From Lepturacanthus savala (Eukaryota > Chordata > Actinopteri > Scombriformes > Trichiuridae): a DNA stretch of 64,000 nucleotides. Both the position numbers and the translations under genes were made by a program. This document shows, piece by piece, positions 1-10,430 of this stretch; position 1 is the stretch's first letter, and each line of letters starts with the position of its first letter. The DNA lies in the NCBI GenBank assembly GCA_030544235.1, contig CM060464.1, forward strand, positions 37,416,384 to 37,480,383, given 5' to 3'. The notes below the pieces were generated by a model, which worked only from the letters and a program-made list of their open reading frames with translations, did no database searches and was not told the DNA's origin.

Positions 1-1640
1 TAACTGATTAATTTCCACTTTATAGCTTAATTGTTAGTAATGGTTTCCAGCTGTGTTCCTAACATACAGTAAAAGCAGCAGCATATCGTCCAGTTAAACA
101 CCTTAAACACAGCAGCAGATTGCAGTTTATTCGGGTTAAATGACCACTCACACTCCAGATGCTGCAGCTTCAAAATCAGAGGATGCAAATCTGTGTGTTT
201 AAAGTGTTATAAATCAATGAATGGTCATATATCTGCTGTGAGGGGCATTTTCTGATATATCATTTCATCAAATGAGTAACAATTTACTGGAATTGTAAAT
301 CATTGCCTAAAATTATTAATTTTGAAGGTGGATATATTTTTATTTTTATTTCCTTTAATTGAATAATTAAAACTGTAAAATTTCAAATTGTTCTCTGAAA
401 TTACTAAATCTGTCCAATCGCTCTCTGTTGAAGATCAACTGACATGACTGATAAAACAGCTTTTTCATTTAAATACAGAAGGAGATGATTCGTATCATTC
501 CAGAACTTGTGAAGACAAATTAATTTGATTTACTGTATGTCCTCCTCTTCCTGCTGCTCCTCCTCTTCCTGCTGCTCCTCCTCCTCCTGCTGCTCCTCCT
601 CTTCCTGCTGCTCCTCCTCCTCCTCCCCCTCTCTCTGAGTCTCTTTTGCAGGAGTTTTGCAGTGAGTTTGTTGCAGACTATTAGAGCAGCTCCTTCAGGG
701 CAGAAAACAGGCGATTAATTACTGCACTGGAGGTTACGTTTCATATATGACCTGGTTTCTTTAAAAGGAATCTCAGGAGAATCTTTCAGGATATAATATA
801 AAGGAGAGAAGAAGTCACATTGTTTTCTATTTATATCTTCTTTTAAATTGCTTCACTTCTTTTTGGCCTGTTTGGCAACTACTGCTCAGCCAGAAATGGC
901 AAAATAAATAGATGAGTGAAGTACGTAAAGATCAACATGTTCAGCTTCAGTCACAAATTAATAATTAAAGCTGGAAACAGCCTGAGTTTTCAGGTTCCTC
1001 TATGATCAGAATCAGATTCTATTGTTGCCTCACTTTAGTTGATTAAAATATTACTGACATGTGTCCTGTGATGCATGAGAAAAGTTGTTATATTTGTAGA
1101 AGACAAGCAAACAATTGGGTCAAAAATTCAACCTTGAAGTTAAATAAAAAGAATTATGTGAAATAACTTTATTAGTTACTTGTATTATAATTGCTTTACT
1201 TTAATAATTTATCCTATGCTGAAATCACAGGAAATTTACACAATGTCCCCACAGAGGCACATTTTAAAAATTCATTAAAATAAAAATCAAATGTGTTCTG
1301 ACAACTCTACATTACTCACTAATTTGAAGTCACTAGACTGGACCATTTAGTCAAGTGACCACAGATTGTCCACAGACATAGCCAGCTAGACAACTAGAAT
1401 ACAATAGAGTTTACTGAAAAAAATATCTATGAATTATTAGATTCCATGAAATTTAAAATCTGACTATACAGAGCTAAATCTGGACAGATGAATGGTTTTG
1501 TTTTGATCATTAAAAGTCCTGTAGTAAAACAAGGAGATTACAGGGGTTTTAAAACAATTGGACACAGAGAAACATGAAGAAGGTTCATTAGATGCTGATG
1601 CAATGAGGTGGATGTGAATCCACCAGTGGACCACCGTAAT

Positions 1641-1642
<2 letters not shown>
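1..1642. other. No gene seen
   Basis: AT-rich sequence with stops in all frames and no protein similarity that I recognise. Apart from the trinucleotide-rich tract at 540-634 I see no repeat, RNA gene or transposon terminus here. Confidence 0.6.
540..634. repeat. CTC/CTG-rich minisatellite
   Basis: Degenerate tandem repeats built from cctcctctt and cctgctgct blocks fill the interval. It is strongly pyrimidine-biased on the plus strand, as expected for a slippage-prone simple repeat. No reading frame of interest uses it. Confidence 0.85.

Positions 1643-1698
<56 letters not shown>
1643..1698. repeat. (TG)n microsatellite
   Basis: Uninterrupted dinucleotide run of about 28 units. It lies about 30 bp from the left end of the gypsy element. 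The poly-Thr-His frame that crosses it is an artefact of the repeat. Confidence 0.97.
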
Positions 1699-1701
<3 letters not shown>

Positions 1702-1734
1702 ATCTTTAGAATCACCTCAGCTGTATAATGAACC

Positions 1735-1900
1735 TGTCACGAAATGGATGGACAAGAAGTGTAGTTTTACTGAATGAGTAGGATACCATTACAAACATGT
1801 ACATTGCTGGCTATATCTCCTCGTCTGACTCCTGACCTGTGCAGTGCGTTCCAATCCTGTACTCACAGTCTCACTTTAAAATAAAAGTAATTTCATCACA
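1735..1900 (-). repeat. gypsy 3' LTR
   Basis: Matches the copy at 6681-6851 along its length, sharing for example the blocks around gaaatggatggac and ctcctcgtctgactcc. It differs by several substitutions and by a short indel after tagtttta. In element sense it starts TGTGATG and ends GTGACA. Confidence 0.93.
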
Positions 1901-1915
1901 TCTCCCCCCTTAAGT
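1901..1915 (-). promoter_or_regulatory. Polypurine tract of the gypsy element
   Basis: In element sense an AAGGGGGGAGA purine run abuts the start of the 3' LTR, the expected place for plus-strand DNA priming. Confidence 0.8.
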
Positions 1916-2190
1916 TTGTTTCTCAAACATCAATAAACAATTTCAAATAGGTCTACGCACTGGTCCTTAATTCCTTACCCAAGATTTTTCTATAACTGAC
2001 TGACTGTACTAAAACATTACAGTTAACTTCCTGTGAAGAACATATTGTAACTTATTCTATAGTATTTACTGTTTAATACTACCTATAGTATTAATTTTAT
2101 TTTGTTTATTTTCGTTTTCATTTTAACAACAGCATAAATGTTACATTTTTCTTTATTCCTTTTTTTCATTATTTTTCACATTTTCATTTA

Positions 2191-3677
2191 TCAGACCAAG
2201 TCCTTGAACTTTGCAGGAGTCTTGATAGTTCTCCCTGATGACCTCTTGACCATGGGAACTGGTGTTGACGGCAACTGGACCGGCACTCCCTGTAGTGATG
2301 CCTGGTCTGGAGCTTTCGGTGCTGATGCGGGCTGCACTGGCTCACTTGTGGTCTCACCAGCTGGTTGGGCATGGTCCTCTGGTGGTGTTTGCCCCTCCAG
2401 GCAGGGTTGCTCTGGCATGAGCTGCAGGTGACGTCGGTTTCGACGTGTGACTGTGCCTTGCTCTGTCTTCACTATGTATGAACTTGGCTCTGGTGCATTT
2501 GAGACGATCACACCAGGAGTCGTCCATCTCTTCTCTCCATCCAGCTTGACCTTTACCTGCTGACCAGGCTGTAGTGCTGGAAGGTCACGTGCGGAGTGTC
2601 TTCTGTTATAGAAGAATCTGTATGCCTGTTTTGTCTGTCCATCTTTCTTTTACAGCTGCTTAAGACTGACCTTGCGGGGCTGCAGATGCTTTGTGAGAGT
2701 TGGGACTCTCGTTCTGATCTGGCGACCAACTGCAAGTTGGACAGGGCTCTGTCCTGTAGACTGGATTGGAGTGGCTCTGTAGTTCATCCATGCCAAGTGT
2801 GGGTCTGGTTGGCGCAGGATATGTTTAGCTGTCTGTACTGCTCGCTCTGCAGTGCCATTTTCTTGCAGATAGTGAGTGCTTGACATTGTATGCTGGAAGT
2901 CATAAGCCTTCTTGAACGCCTTGAACTCAGCCGAAATAAACTGTGTGATGTTATCAGTGATGGTCTCAAGGGGAATACCCCAGCGTATAAAAATGCTCTT
3001 GAGACAGCTGATCACTTGCTTGCTAGTTGTACTGGAAAGGTAGGCAATCTCTATATCTCTGGAATAATAGTCGACTGCAACTAGGTACTGTTTCCCCGCT
3101 AACTCGAACAGATCTGTAGCTACTTCTGCCATGGCCCATTGGGTAATGGAGTAGTCATTAATGTCTCTCTATTCTGAGTAGGATTGTGTGTGTTACAGAA
3201 CTCACAGGTAGTAATGCACCTGACAATGTCTGTTCCAATGCCCGGCCACCACACTGACATCTTGGCTCTCTCCCGGCTCTTAGTCAAGCCAAAGTGACCC
3301 TCATGGAGCTTGGCAATGACGATTCTGTCGTCGTACAGCAGCAAGCCGTCGACTTCAGTCAGATGAGCTCTTGCTGTGTAGTAGCCCTGGAGTGTGTATG
3401 GCACTGGTGACTTTGAAGTTGGCCATCTGCAATGGATGTATTGGATGACTCTCTGGAGTTCCTCATCCTGGACAGTTGCTGCTCGGATTTTCTCCAGTCT
3501 GTCGTCCGACACTGGCCGGGTAGCCATCACTGCCTGAACATAAGCCTTAACATCCTCTTCAATATTTTTTGCTTCACTGACTTTCAGTGGGTTTCGCGAC
3601 AATGTGTCAGCAATTATGAGTTCTTTGCCTGGCACATGTACTGCCTTCACATTGAATCTCATGAGGCGCATTAGCAA
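2191..3677 (-). pseudogene. gypsy integrase region, broken
   Basis: Three minus-strand frames (3677-3120, 3132-2650, 2511-2191) together cover the end of RNase H, the integrase and its tail. The zinc-binding module is visible near 3300-3190: HEGH followed by CEFC. The DDE core follows at 3130-2760, with D in TDLF, D in TDNI and E in AERAV. The last frame is a Pro/Ser-rich basic tail. Stops and shifts separate the pieces, so no full integrase can be made. The enzyme would insert the cDNA into host chromatin. The type resembles the integrase of common vertebrate gypsy families. Confidence 0.88.
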
Positions 3678-4260
3678 ACGCTGGCATCTCAGCGGTGCTT
3701 TGTCTATGTCATATGTATTGACATAGACTAATGTACTAATGGTTTATGGTCTGTCTCTAGACAAAAGCTCTCCATGCTGTGTAGGTAACGTGAGAATCGT
3801 TCGCAGGCCCACATTCCCGCCAAACACTCCTTTTCGATCTGAGTATCTGCGTTCTGTCAAAGTGCGTGAGCAGAATGCCACTGGACTTAGAGCTTCTCCC
3901 TGGCCTTGGAGAAGGGTGGCTCCTAAACCGTAACTACTGGCATCGGCACTCACCACCGTCCGCTCGCTTGGGTCACAGTAGGCCAACACTGGTGCGGTGA
4001 CCAGCATCTTTTTCACTTCTTTGATGGCCTGTTCTTGGGCAGCACCCCACACCCACTGGACATCACTCTTCAGCAGGGAGGTGACCGGATGCATGACAGT
4101 GGCCAGGTGAGGCAAGAACTTTGCCAAGTAATTCACCATACCCAGCATTTGGCGGAGTTCACTGACATTCTGGGGGCTTGGCATGTCGGTTATAGCTTTG
4201 ACCTTGTCACCATCAGGCTTAACTCCATCCGCTCCAATGATGTGCCCAAAGTACTGTAGC

Positions 4261-4805
4261 TGTCAGGACGGCCCGGGTCGTCGGGTTGAACCCGGGTCTC
4301 CGGTGTGGCAGGTAGATTCTTAACCACAAGGCCAACGAGGAGACTCAATTGCAGAGAGAGGCAGACAAGGCGAGGCAGACAAGGCAAGTCAGTTCAAGAG
4401 TCTTTTACTTGAGTCAAAAATATAGGAGATCTTACAAAGGCGACAACAAAAATAACAATCCAAAATCCAACGCTCAGAAGATTCAATAGCAAATAAAACA
4501 AAGGTCCAAAGTCCAAAAAACACTTCTCAAAAACAAGGTCACAATCCAAGAACAGAAGGTCGAAGAACAAGGGTCCCAAAAAGAAAACTTAATCCAGAAA
4601 ACAAAACTGAACAGGCCAAAAACTAGAGCTCTGAACATTCAAGTGGTTCTACCAATGACAAGGTCAAGACTGGGCAAAGAACAGGAAACTGAGCAGGCTT
4701 TTATAAGGGAACTAAACGATACACAGGTGGCCATAATTAACTTAACGAGAGACAAACAAAACATGGCTGAGGACCTCTAGTGGTGAAAAGTTCCAAAACC
4801 TCACA
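4261..4805 (-). mobile_element. Solo LTR inserted in the gypsy RT
   Basis: The 545 bp insert begins TG and ends CA and is flanked by GTAGC on both sides (4256-4260 and 4806-4810). That is the hallmark of a solo LTR left by recombination between the two LTRs of a provirus. In minus orientation it carries a TATA-like TTATAAAAG (RC of 4698-4706) in a position fitting a U3/R border. It is unrelated to the LTRs of its host element. The end nearest 4261 holds a tRNA-like segment, annotated separately. Confidence 0.88.
4266..4340 (-). other. tRNA-like segment with A and B boxes inside the solo LTR
   Basis: On the minus strand TGGCCTTGTGG (4334-4324) fits an RNA polymerase III A box with one mismatch, and GGGTTCAACCC (4293-4283) fits a B box. 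The interval between them is about 30 nt, as in tRNA genes and tRNA-derived SINEs. The text between the boxes looks tRNA-Glu-like. It has no good acceptor stem, so I do not call a functional tRNA gene. Confidence 0.6.
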
Positions 4806-5733
4806 GTAGCTCCGGCTGTGCGAAGTGGCACTTGTCTTTGTTGAGCTTAAGCCCTGATTCCATGATTGTCTGCATAACAGCTTTCAGGTTGCTGTCGTGT
4901 TCTGCTTTAGTCTTGCCTGACACTAATATATCATCTATCAACACAGCTGTGCCTTTATGTTCATGTAGCAGGGTGCTCATTTCTCTCTGAAATATTTCAG
5001 GAGCAGAGGTTATTCCGAAGGGTAGTCTTTTAAAGCAAAACCGGCCTATAGGAGTAATGAAAGTAGTCAGCCTCTGGCTGGCTGGGGTTAGCCAGAAACC
5101 ACTGGAAGCTTCAAGGGTAGAGAAAACTGCGGCCCCTGACAGCTTTGGCATCACGTTCTCCAGAGTAGGCAGGATAAACCTCTCTCTTTTTGCTGCTTCA
5201 TTTAGTCGCTTCAAGTCAACACATATTCGGACTTTGCCATTCTTCTTGACCACTGGGACCATCAGCGCACAACAGTCTGTGACCTCTCTCACTTCTTGAA
5301 TGATCCCTAATAACTGCATACGGGCCAGCTCTTGTTCCACCTTTGTGAGCAGAGGGAAGGGGACATGCCTTGGGGTGGTGACACTATTGGGCTGAGCATC
5401 CTCTCTTAGCTCTATTTTGACTGGCTTGCAATTCAAACGTCCTATGTCACCGAAGACACTGTCACACTCTAGCTCGTCTCTCTCACTCTCAGCACAAGTC
5501 CCATTTTGTATGCAACTGCACGGCTGAGCAGATTGTTGACGCATGTGCCACCAACAACAAAAATCCAAAACTTATATTTTTGCCCCTTTTGTTCTGTGGG
5601 ACTGCGCACATCTGCTGCTGTATGGCACAGGGCTGGTCGCTCGGGGAGGCTAAGATATGAGTTGTGTGACATGACGATGATATCAGCCCCAGTGTCTATT
5701 TTGAAGCGTAGCATTTTGCCACTGATTGGGAGA

Positions 5734-6612
5734 TCAATGTGCCATTTTTCCATCTGCATTAGTCTTCTGGCAAACAGACCCCAAGAAGAATGCACCCACT
5801 GACTCTGCATCTTCATTTTGTGTGGTGATTTCTTTTACAGTCTTTGTTTTGCATACAATCTCAAAATGTCCTATCTTGTTGCATTTTCTGCACTGTTTAC
5901 CATGTGCAGGGCACGCACCCGTCTCATGCTCTCTGTTGCACCGTGTGCAATTTTCCTCGGTTGTTTTATCTTTGCCTTTCCACTTTCCAGCAGAGCCTCT
6001 TCTACCCTTCCTTAGCTGTTTGTGCTTTATTTCGTTCACTTCACTGTTCGTTCTCATTTGTGTTTGATTTTTCACGAGCGCCGACTGGCGAGCCATTTGG
6101 ATTGCCTTCTCTAACGTGAGCTCGGGCTCTAGCTGAAGCCTGTGGGATACTTCTCCATCCGCAATCCCAATGACTAGCCTGTCGCGTATGTCTTCATCCT
6201 TACTAGCCCCAAATTCACAGTGCTCTGCAAGCCCGTACAGGTTACGTACAAAAGTCTCGACACTTTCTCCACTTTGTTGAGAGTGTCGGTGAAAACAGGC
6301 ATGTTCATGTATAATGTTATGTTTGGGCACAAAATATTCATCAAACTTTTTCATAACAAAATCAAAGTAGTTCGCTGCTTCCTGCTCAGTGAACGTAAAA
6401 GTGCTAAACACTGGCTCGGTATTGTTGCCCATTGCATATAAGAGGGAATTTACTTGTACATCCTGGTCTTCGTTGTTCAGCTTTGTTGCAATCCTAAAAC
6501 GTGTAAAACGTTGCTTCCACATCGGACATGTGGAAGGCTGGCTGAAGTCGAAAGCTTCAGGTGTGTGGAACTTAGGCATTTTTTTTCTTTTTTTTCCTGT
6601 TGTTCTCACCAT
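5734..6612 (-). CDS. gypsy Gag
   Basis: An intact 292-residue minus-strand frame, the first after the 5' LTR. A Ty3-type capsid region occupies roughly residues 10-170. A nucleocapsid follows, with a standard CX2CX4HX4C knuckle (CRKCNKIGHFEIVC) near residues 242-255 and a degenerate Cys/His cluster just before it. Gag assembles the particle that packages element RNA. The ATG at 6610-6612 is the first after the primer site, about 50 nt downstream of it. The end overlaps the protease frame by 83 nt, which suggests frameshifted or decayed linkage to pol. Confidence 0.88.
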   Translation of the reverse strand: MVRTTGKKRKKMPKFHTPEAFDFSQPSTCPMWKQRFTRFRIATKLNNEDQDVQVNSLLYAMGNNTEPVFSTFTFTEQEAANYFDFVMKKFDEYFVPKHNIIHEHACFHRHSQQSGESVETFVRNLYGLAEHCEFGASKDEDIRDRLVIGIADGEVSHRLQLEPELTLEKAIQMARQSALVKNQTQMRTNSEVNEIKHKQLRKGRRGSAGKWKGKDKTTEENCTRCNREHETGACPAHGKQCRKCNKIGHFEIVCKTKTVKEITTQNEDAESVGAFFLGSVCQKTNADGKMAH

Positions 6613-6663
6613 CTTCCTTTCCTCACTTTTTCTTCCACTCTCCAGAAGCGCTTGGTTTACGCT

Positions 6664-6679
6664 ACCACTTCTGACACCA
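6664..6679 (-). promoter_or_regulatory. gypsy primer binding site (tRNA-Leu type)
   Basis: TGGTGTCAGAAGTGGT in element sense begins one base after the 5' LTR. TGGTGTCAGAAG is the usual tRNA-Leu-type primer site of many gypsy elements. The tRNA identity comes from memory of the motif and was not searched. Confidence 0.75.
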
Positions 6680-6680
6680 A

Positions 6681-6851
6681 GTCACGAAATGGATGGACAA
6701 GAAGTGTAGTTTTATAACTTTTACTGAATGAGTAGGATACCATTACAAACGTACATTGCTAGCTGAATCTCCTCGTCTGACTCCTGACCTGCGCAGTGCG
6801 TGTCAATCCTGTACTCACAGAGACCTTCAAAATAAAAGTAATCTCATCAGA
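6681..6851 (-). repeat. gypsy 5' LTR
   Basis: Partner of the 1735-1900 LTR. It has a small indel (an extra taactt block near 6716) and lost the TG start (now TC in element sense) and the terminal A. GAACC follows at 6852. Confidence 0.92.
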
Positions 6852-6856
6852 GAACC

Positions 6857-7258
6857 CATCAGGTAAAACATTTTCCTTTACACTGTCCCTATCAAATATA
6901 TCAGATGTGGTCAATGATATGTTGTGATGTCACAGTCTTAATGAAGATGGTTCCTACAGTTCAGCCAGTTGTATTGTAGGGTTTGTTTCACACTCTTGTT
7001 CCGTGGGCCTTATTTTAACAGTCAAAACCTGCCCCTCCAAAGGTTTCTGCACAGCCTCACTAAAGGCAATTTACCTGTTCATGGCATATGTTATAACTCA
7101 CACATTGACATTTTATGAAGCCTCAAAACAGTGAGTTGTAGTTTAGCTCCCACCCAGCTCAACACTCTCCTCCAAATATAGTCACTTCTAAACTAAAAAA
7201 ACACAAATCCACAAACCGCTGTGATGTCACAAGGGTACATCCTTTTTTTTCATCTTTG
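6857..7258. other. No gene seen
   Basis: Non-coding sequence between the gypsy element and the MITE, with no feature that I recognise. Confidence 0.6.
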
Positions 7259-7266
7259 GTTTTGAA

Positions 7267-8259
7267 TAGGGCTGCAACTAACAATTACTTTTATTAATCA
7301 ATTAGTGGTTTGGTTCATAAAATGGTTTAAATGTGGATCAGTGTTTCCAAAGCTGAAGATTTAACCTAAAATGTCTTTTTTGTCCACAACCCAAAGATCA
7401 TCAGTTTATTATTATAGTGTCACAGTGGTGAGGTTGTCTTGTCTGGGTTTTTGTCTTGTGTTCATTTCCTGTTTTATTTTGAAAGTCTACCTCTCCTCTC
7501 GTTTCAGGTCACTTGTCCTTCCTCATGTGTCACCAGTCTGATCGTCTTCCCTGATTCTTGATTGGTTCCACCTGTTCCCCATTTCCCTCCATGTGTATTT
7601 ATAGTCTGTGTCTCCTCTTGTCTTGTGCTGAAGTGTCTTCGTTGGTTCTCGTTGTTGCACCAAAGTCAGTCCTCGTCCCACAGCCTTGTAAGTTTCATAG
7701 TTTTTCAGATTTAGCTATGTTGAGTGTCTAGTAGCCTTATTCATCCTGCGGGATTGTTTTTGGTTCTTATTTTTTGGTAGTGTTTTCATCCTTCAGGATT
7801 ATCTTGTTTCTAGTTAGGATAGGATATTTAGACCATTCATCTGAGGCAGTCAGTGTTTTTTTTTTCTCCTCAGCAAGTGAGTTTAGTTTTGAACTGTTGT
7901 TAGTCGTTCCTTCCCACTTTGGTGAAGTGTTTTTCTTTCTAGTTTTGTTCTTGATATTGATAATATGAGAGTAGTAAGGATCCTCAGATAGACCTAGTAT
8001 TTAGTTTTGAGAGGATTTTGTTGTAAATTTCATAGTGCCTGTTCTCTGCACCTCAGAAAATAAAACTTCCTGAACCGGACTTTTCTGAGTCCTCTGTTCA
8101 TTCTCAGCCTGACATATAGAAGACTAAAGAAACCAGAAAATAATCAGAGAAGAGAAGCTGGAACCAGAGAATTTTGACATTTTCTACTGAAAAATTATTC
8201 TAATACATGAATTATCAAAATCATTGGTGATAAATGTAAGGTCTATTGTTGCATCTCTA
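7267..8259. mobile_element. hAT-like MITE, split by a solo LTR
   Basis: The left end TAGGGCTGCAACTAAC and right end GTTGCATCTCTA form imperfect inverted termini. Flanks GTTTTGAA (7259-7266) and GTTTTAAA (8260-8267) agree at 7 of 8 bases, the TSD size of hAT elements. The two halves (7267-7417 and 8115-8259) carry no coding sequence. This is a common non-autonomous fish repeat type; the exact family was not searched. Confidence 0.8.
7418..8114 (+). mobile_element. Solo LTR, 697 bp
   Basis: Begins TGTCACAG, ends CTGACA, and is flanked by perfect TATAG duplications at 7413-7417 and 8115-8119. A TATTTATAG TATA-like block (7597-7605) and an AATAAA signal near 8058 fit an LTR promoter and poly(A) site. 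It is related to the LTR at 41887-42552: they share tcatttcctgttttatttt and the ctctcgtttcaggtcactt block. Confidence 0.9.
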
Positions 8260-8267
8260 GTTTTAAA

Positions 8268-9170
8268 GCCTCATTGTGTCGGTCACCATCTTGTTTTTCA
8301 GAGCCAGATGTTTTCTCTCCTGTGACCATATTTGTACAATCTTCCACCAATACAAATAAAAAAAAAAAGTAATAAAAACTAAATAAAACCATTAGCATAA
8401 TGCCATATCACTTTGGTTCAACCCTTTTTCAAAGTTTAGATCATCTGATTCTCACATTTCCACAATCTAAAAACCCTGAAATGACTAAGAAATGAAGCTG
8501 TATTGACCTTTAAACTCTCATCTGTGTTGGTCTTCTCACAGTCAGACAAAGCAGCAGCGATCTATAATTCATACACTGCCATGCTACCTGTACAAATGGC
8601 TGCTGCTATTTAATGGATCTGCAGGGAACAAACACTAACGCTGCTTCCAATTACTCTGCTGCAAATTAAACGTTGAGGTTTCAGGAGGCATTAATGCAGA
8701 ATAATTAATGTGTCAGGAGGTGGAGGCCACATCGCAGAGTCTGAAGATGGTCCACTGCTGACGCGTCCGTAGTAAATAATAAAATATAACTCCCTCCTCT
8801 TAATGACCAGCAATTTATACTTTATTACTGACAATTGTTTGCCATTAATTTTTAATCAACTGCTGCTGCTTCGTCACTTTTTTTATGCATATATTTATAT
8901 TTTCTACTGACACCTTCAGCAGAATTTAGCTGAAAATGTAAATCAGAGATTTGTTTTAGTGAAAGTCAACCAATAGAGGTCAAACCTACTTATTCGCTTA
9001 CATAAGAGTTTAATGAAACTAACTCAGTGATAATCATGTTAATAACGCAGCAGCAGTTTTCACTTCAGGCTTCATTCGATCTGAAGGATCTCATAGTTAA
9101 GGATCATCCACCCACAACACTGATCTCTCTGAATGCAGCTTATTAAATGTTCCTAAAATTTATTAAATCT
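8268..9170. other. No gene seen
   Basis: AT-rich non-coding sequence with a short A-rich run near 8358. I found no element ends or coding motifs. Confidence 0.55.
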
Positions 9171-9177
9171 AAATGGT

Positions 9178-9360
9178 AGCATATCCTTCAACTATCAGGC
9201 TCCTCTCCTGTGGAATCATCTTCCTGTTTCAGACCAGGAGGCAGACACCCTTCATATATTTGACATCAGGTTAAAACTTTACTTTTTGAAGAAGCTTCTA
9301 GTTATTTCTGGTCCTGGACTACAACGTTGTTCTGCTGCTGTAGGTTTAGACCGATGGAAC
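9178..9360 (+). pseudogene. LINE reverse transcriptase C-terminal fragment
   Basis: Plus-strand translation gives an end-of-ORF2 signature of L2/Rex1-like LINEs: FNYQAPLLWNHLP followed by DQEADTLHIF and a basic IRLKLYFLKKLL stretch. The same type of ending occurs at 29780-29920. Only the last 50 or so codons remain. The sequence runs on into the repeat at 9361-9633, which may be its 3' UTR. Confidence 0.7.
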
Positions 9361-9633
9361 CTTATGAGATACTGTTGTGCCCACAAAGGTGATAAACATC
9401 TTCAGCCAGATGCCTGGCTGAGCCTGGAACTTGTGACCCTTCCCCCGACAGGAAACCCAGTTCCACACCTTCAAGGAATGTCACCAGAGGTAAAAAGGCA
9501 CCGGCCTTTCTCCTCTTAGTCTCTATCATTCACTCCAGAGTCTCTTCAACTCTTCTCCAACATAAACTCCAAACTCTCTCCCAGGCTCCTGCTCATCAGC
9601 AGAGCACCGCACTGTAGCAGGCGAAGCTGCAGG
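9361..9633 (+). repeat. Interspersed repeat, left half (target of ERV1)
   Basis: From about 9374 (tgtgcccacaaagg) this matches 60067-60308 with small indels and substitutions, and its continuation appears at 24066-24515. The repeat lies directly downstream of a LINE ORF end, so I infer it is a LINE 3' UTR. ERV1 entered at the CAGG ending at 9633. Confidence 0.8.
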
Positions 9634-10078
9634 TGTAGTGACAAAAGGCTATTACTCAATATACTTAATAAAATGTATTAATCAATATACTTATAATCAA
9701 TAGACTAAGTGAGTTGTAGTTCATAAAGTCATGGCATTTACACCAGAGACATTCTACCTCATGTCTTTTCAAACTGTGAACTCGTCAAGTTGTGAACATC
9801 TGACCCCTGCTGACTACACAAGCTGGGGGAATTCTACCTCCTTTTTAAACAAGTGTGATCTAAAAAATGTAGTCCAACACTGAAACCATGGCGCCGACAG
9901 TTGCATTCCAACAGTTGCATTCCAAAAAGTTATGGGTAAAGCTCCTCCTGTTAAGGGAAGGGACTTTGCATGGTCAACCAGTTTAAAAAAATACATGATG
10001 ACATGTACATCCTCGGTTAGAATTGACATGTATGGTAATACCGGTGGAAAACAGTGAAAAATGTATCAAACAGCAGGC

Positions 10079-10106
10079 GGGGCCTGGGGAGGAGTCCCCA
10101 GGCCCC
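10079..10106. other. Palindrome in the LTR promoter
   Basis: A 12 bp perfect stem (GGGGCCTGGGGA with its complement) surrounds a GGAG loop, 8 bp upstream of the TATA box. In the solo LTR at 50822-50849 the stem is identical but the loop reads CTCC, the reverse complement. The 3' LTR lacks the structure. Confidence 0.9.
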
Positions 10107-10113
10107 CAAATTG

Positions 10114-10120
10114 TATAAAA
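10114..10120 (+). promoter_or_regulatory. ERV1 LTR TATA box
   Basis: TATAAAA, conserved in all three LTR copies, about 80 nt before the poly(A) signal. This spacing implies a cap site near 10140-10145. Confidence 0.85.
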
Positions 10121-10195
10121 GCTCGGAACTTTTCAGTTGGTTTTCAGACTTAGCCCGGGCTACTTCTCATGTATGGTTAACATTGTATTTTCTAC

Positions 10196-10201
10196 AATAA
10201 A
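10196..10201 (+). terminator. LTR poly(A) signal
   Basis: AATAAA within ctacaataaacc, conserved in the three LTR copies. It lies about 80 bp downstream of the TATA box, as expected for R. Confidence 0.8.
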
Positions 10202-10424
10202 CCATCGTTGGACCGTGAACCAGCTGATCCTGTCTCATCTTTAATGTTCTTGTGACTTCTCATTTTTGTTATTCCGTACTAAGACTTAGACTAATTTATT
10301 GCTTATTGGATATTGAACAAAAGTCACAACAATTGAGCCAGCCAGGAGGAAGTGACAGGGCCGGACGGCCGCAGGCACCGGTTGGAGGCCAGGACCCCAG
10401 GGGCCCACATATCCACCAAGAACA

Positions 10425-10430
10425 GGTGAG
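10425..10430 (+). promoter_or_regulatory. Probable major splice donor
   Basis: AACAG|GTGAGAT fits a strong donor consensus 94 nt after the 5' LTR, upstream of gag. It would supply the spliced leader for env and the 3' ORFs. Not tested. Confidence 0.6.

Larger units (their letters stand above)
3744..5816 (-). pseudogene. gypsy protease and reverse transcriptase, interrupted
   Basis: Element sense runs from high to low coordinates. A retropepsin motif (DTGAD) lies in the frame 5816-5469. RT follows in 5568-4801 with recognisable blocks: RICVDLKRLN, the LPFGITSAPEIFQ block, and an active site reading LIDD in place of the usual YxDD. The RT thumb and RNase H start resume at 4260-3744. The gap is the solo LTR at 4261-4805, whose target duplication shows that the two halves were once contiguous. 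A frameshift separates protease from RT. No aromatic residue precedes the catalytic DD; I cannot tell whether that is a family trait or decay. Confidence 0.88.
1735..6851 (-). mobile_element. Ty3/gypsy LTR retrotransposon
   Basis: A complete but decayed LTR retrotransposon on the minus strand. It has two short LTRs (about 166 and 171 bp), a primer binding site and polypurine tract next to them, and gag, protease, RT/RNase H and integrase in the Ty3/gypsy order. The 5 bp target duplication GAACC lies at 1730-1734 and 6852-6856. The 3' LTR begins TG and ends CA in element sense; the 5' LTR has a mutation at each of those ends. An unrelated solo LTR (4261-4805) interrupts the RT region. Several stops and frameshifts break the coding sequence, so this is a fossil. 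Superfamily assignment rests on domain order and motifs. Confidence 0.93.
9634..10331 (+). repeat. ERV1 5' LTR
   Basis: 698 bp, TGTAGTGAC to GTCACAACA, so the ends form a 9 bp inverted repeat with one mismatch. It holds a 15 bp tandem duplication (acagttgcattccaa twice near 9898-9926), a perfect-stem palindrome (10079-10106), a TATA box and AATAAA. It is nearly identical to the 3' LTR except for the palindrome block. Confidence 0.97.

Noticed and set aside
1464..1715. 83-residue minus-strand frame with Thr-His repeats
   Set aside because: It exists only because the (TG)n repeat has no stop codon; the rest has no protein-like pattern.
4283..4334. Functional tRNA gene
   Set aside because: A and B boxes are present but there is no good acceptor stem, and the block lies within an LTR.
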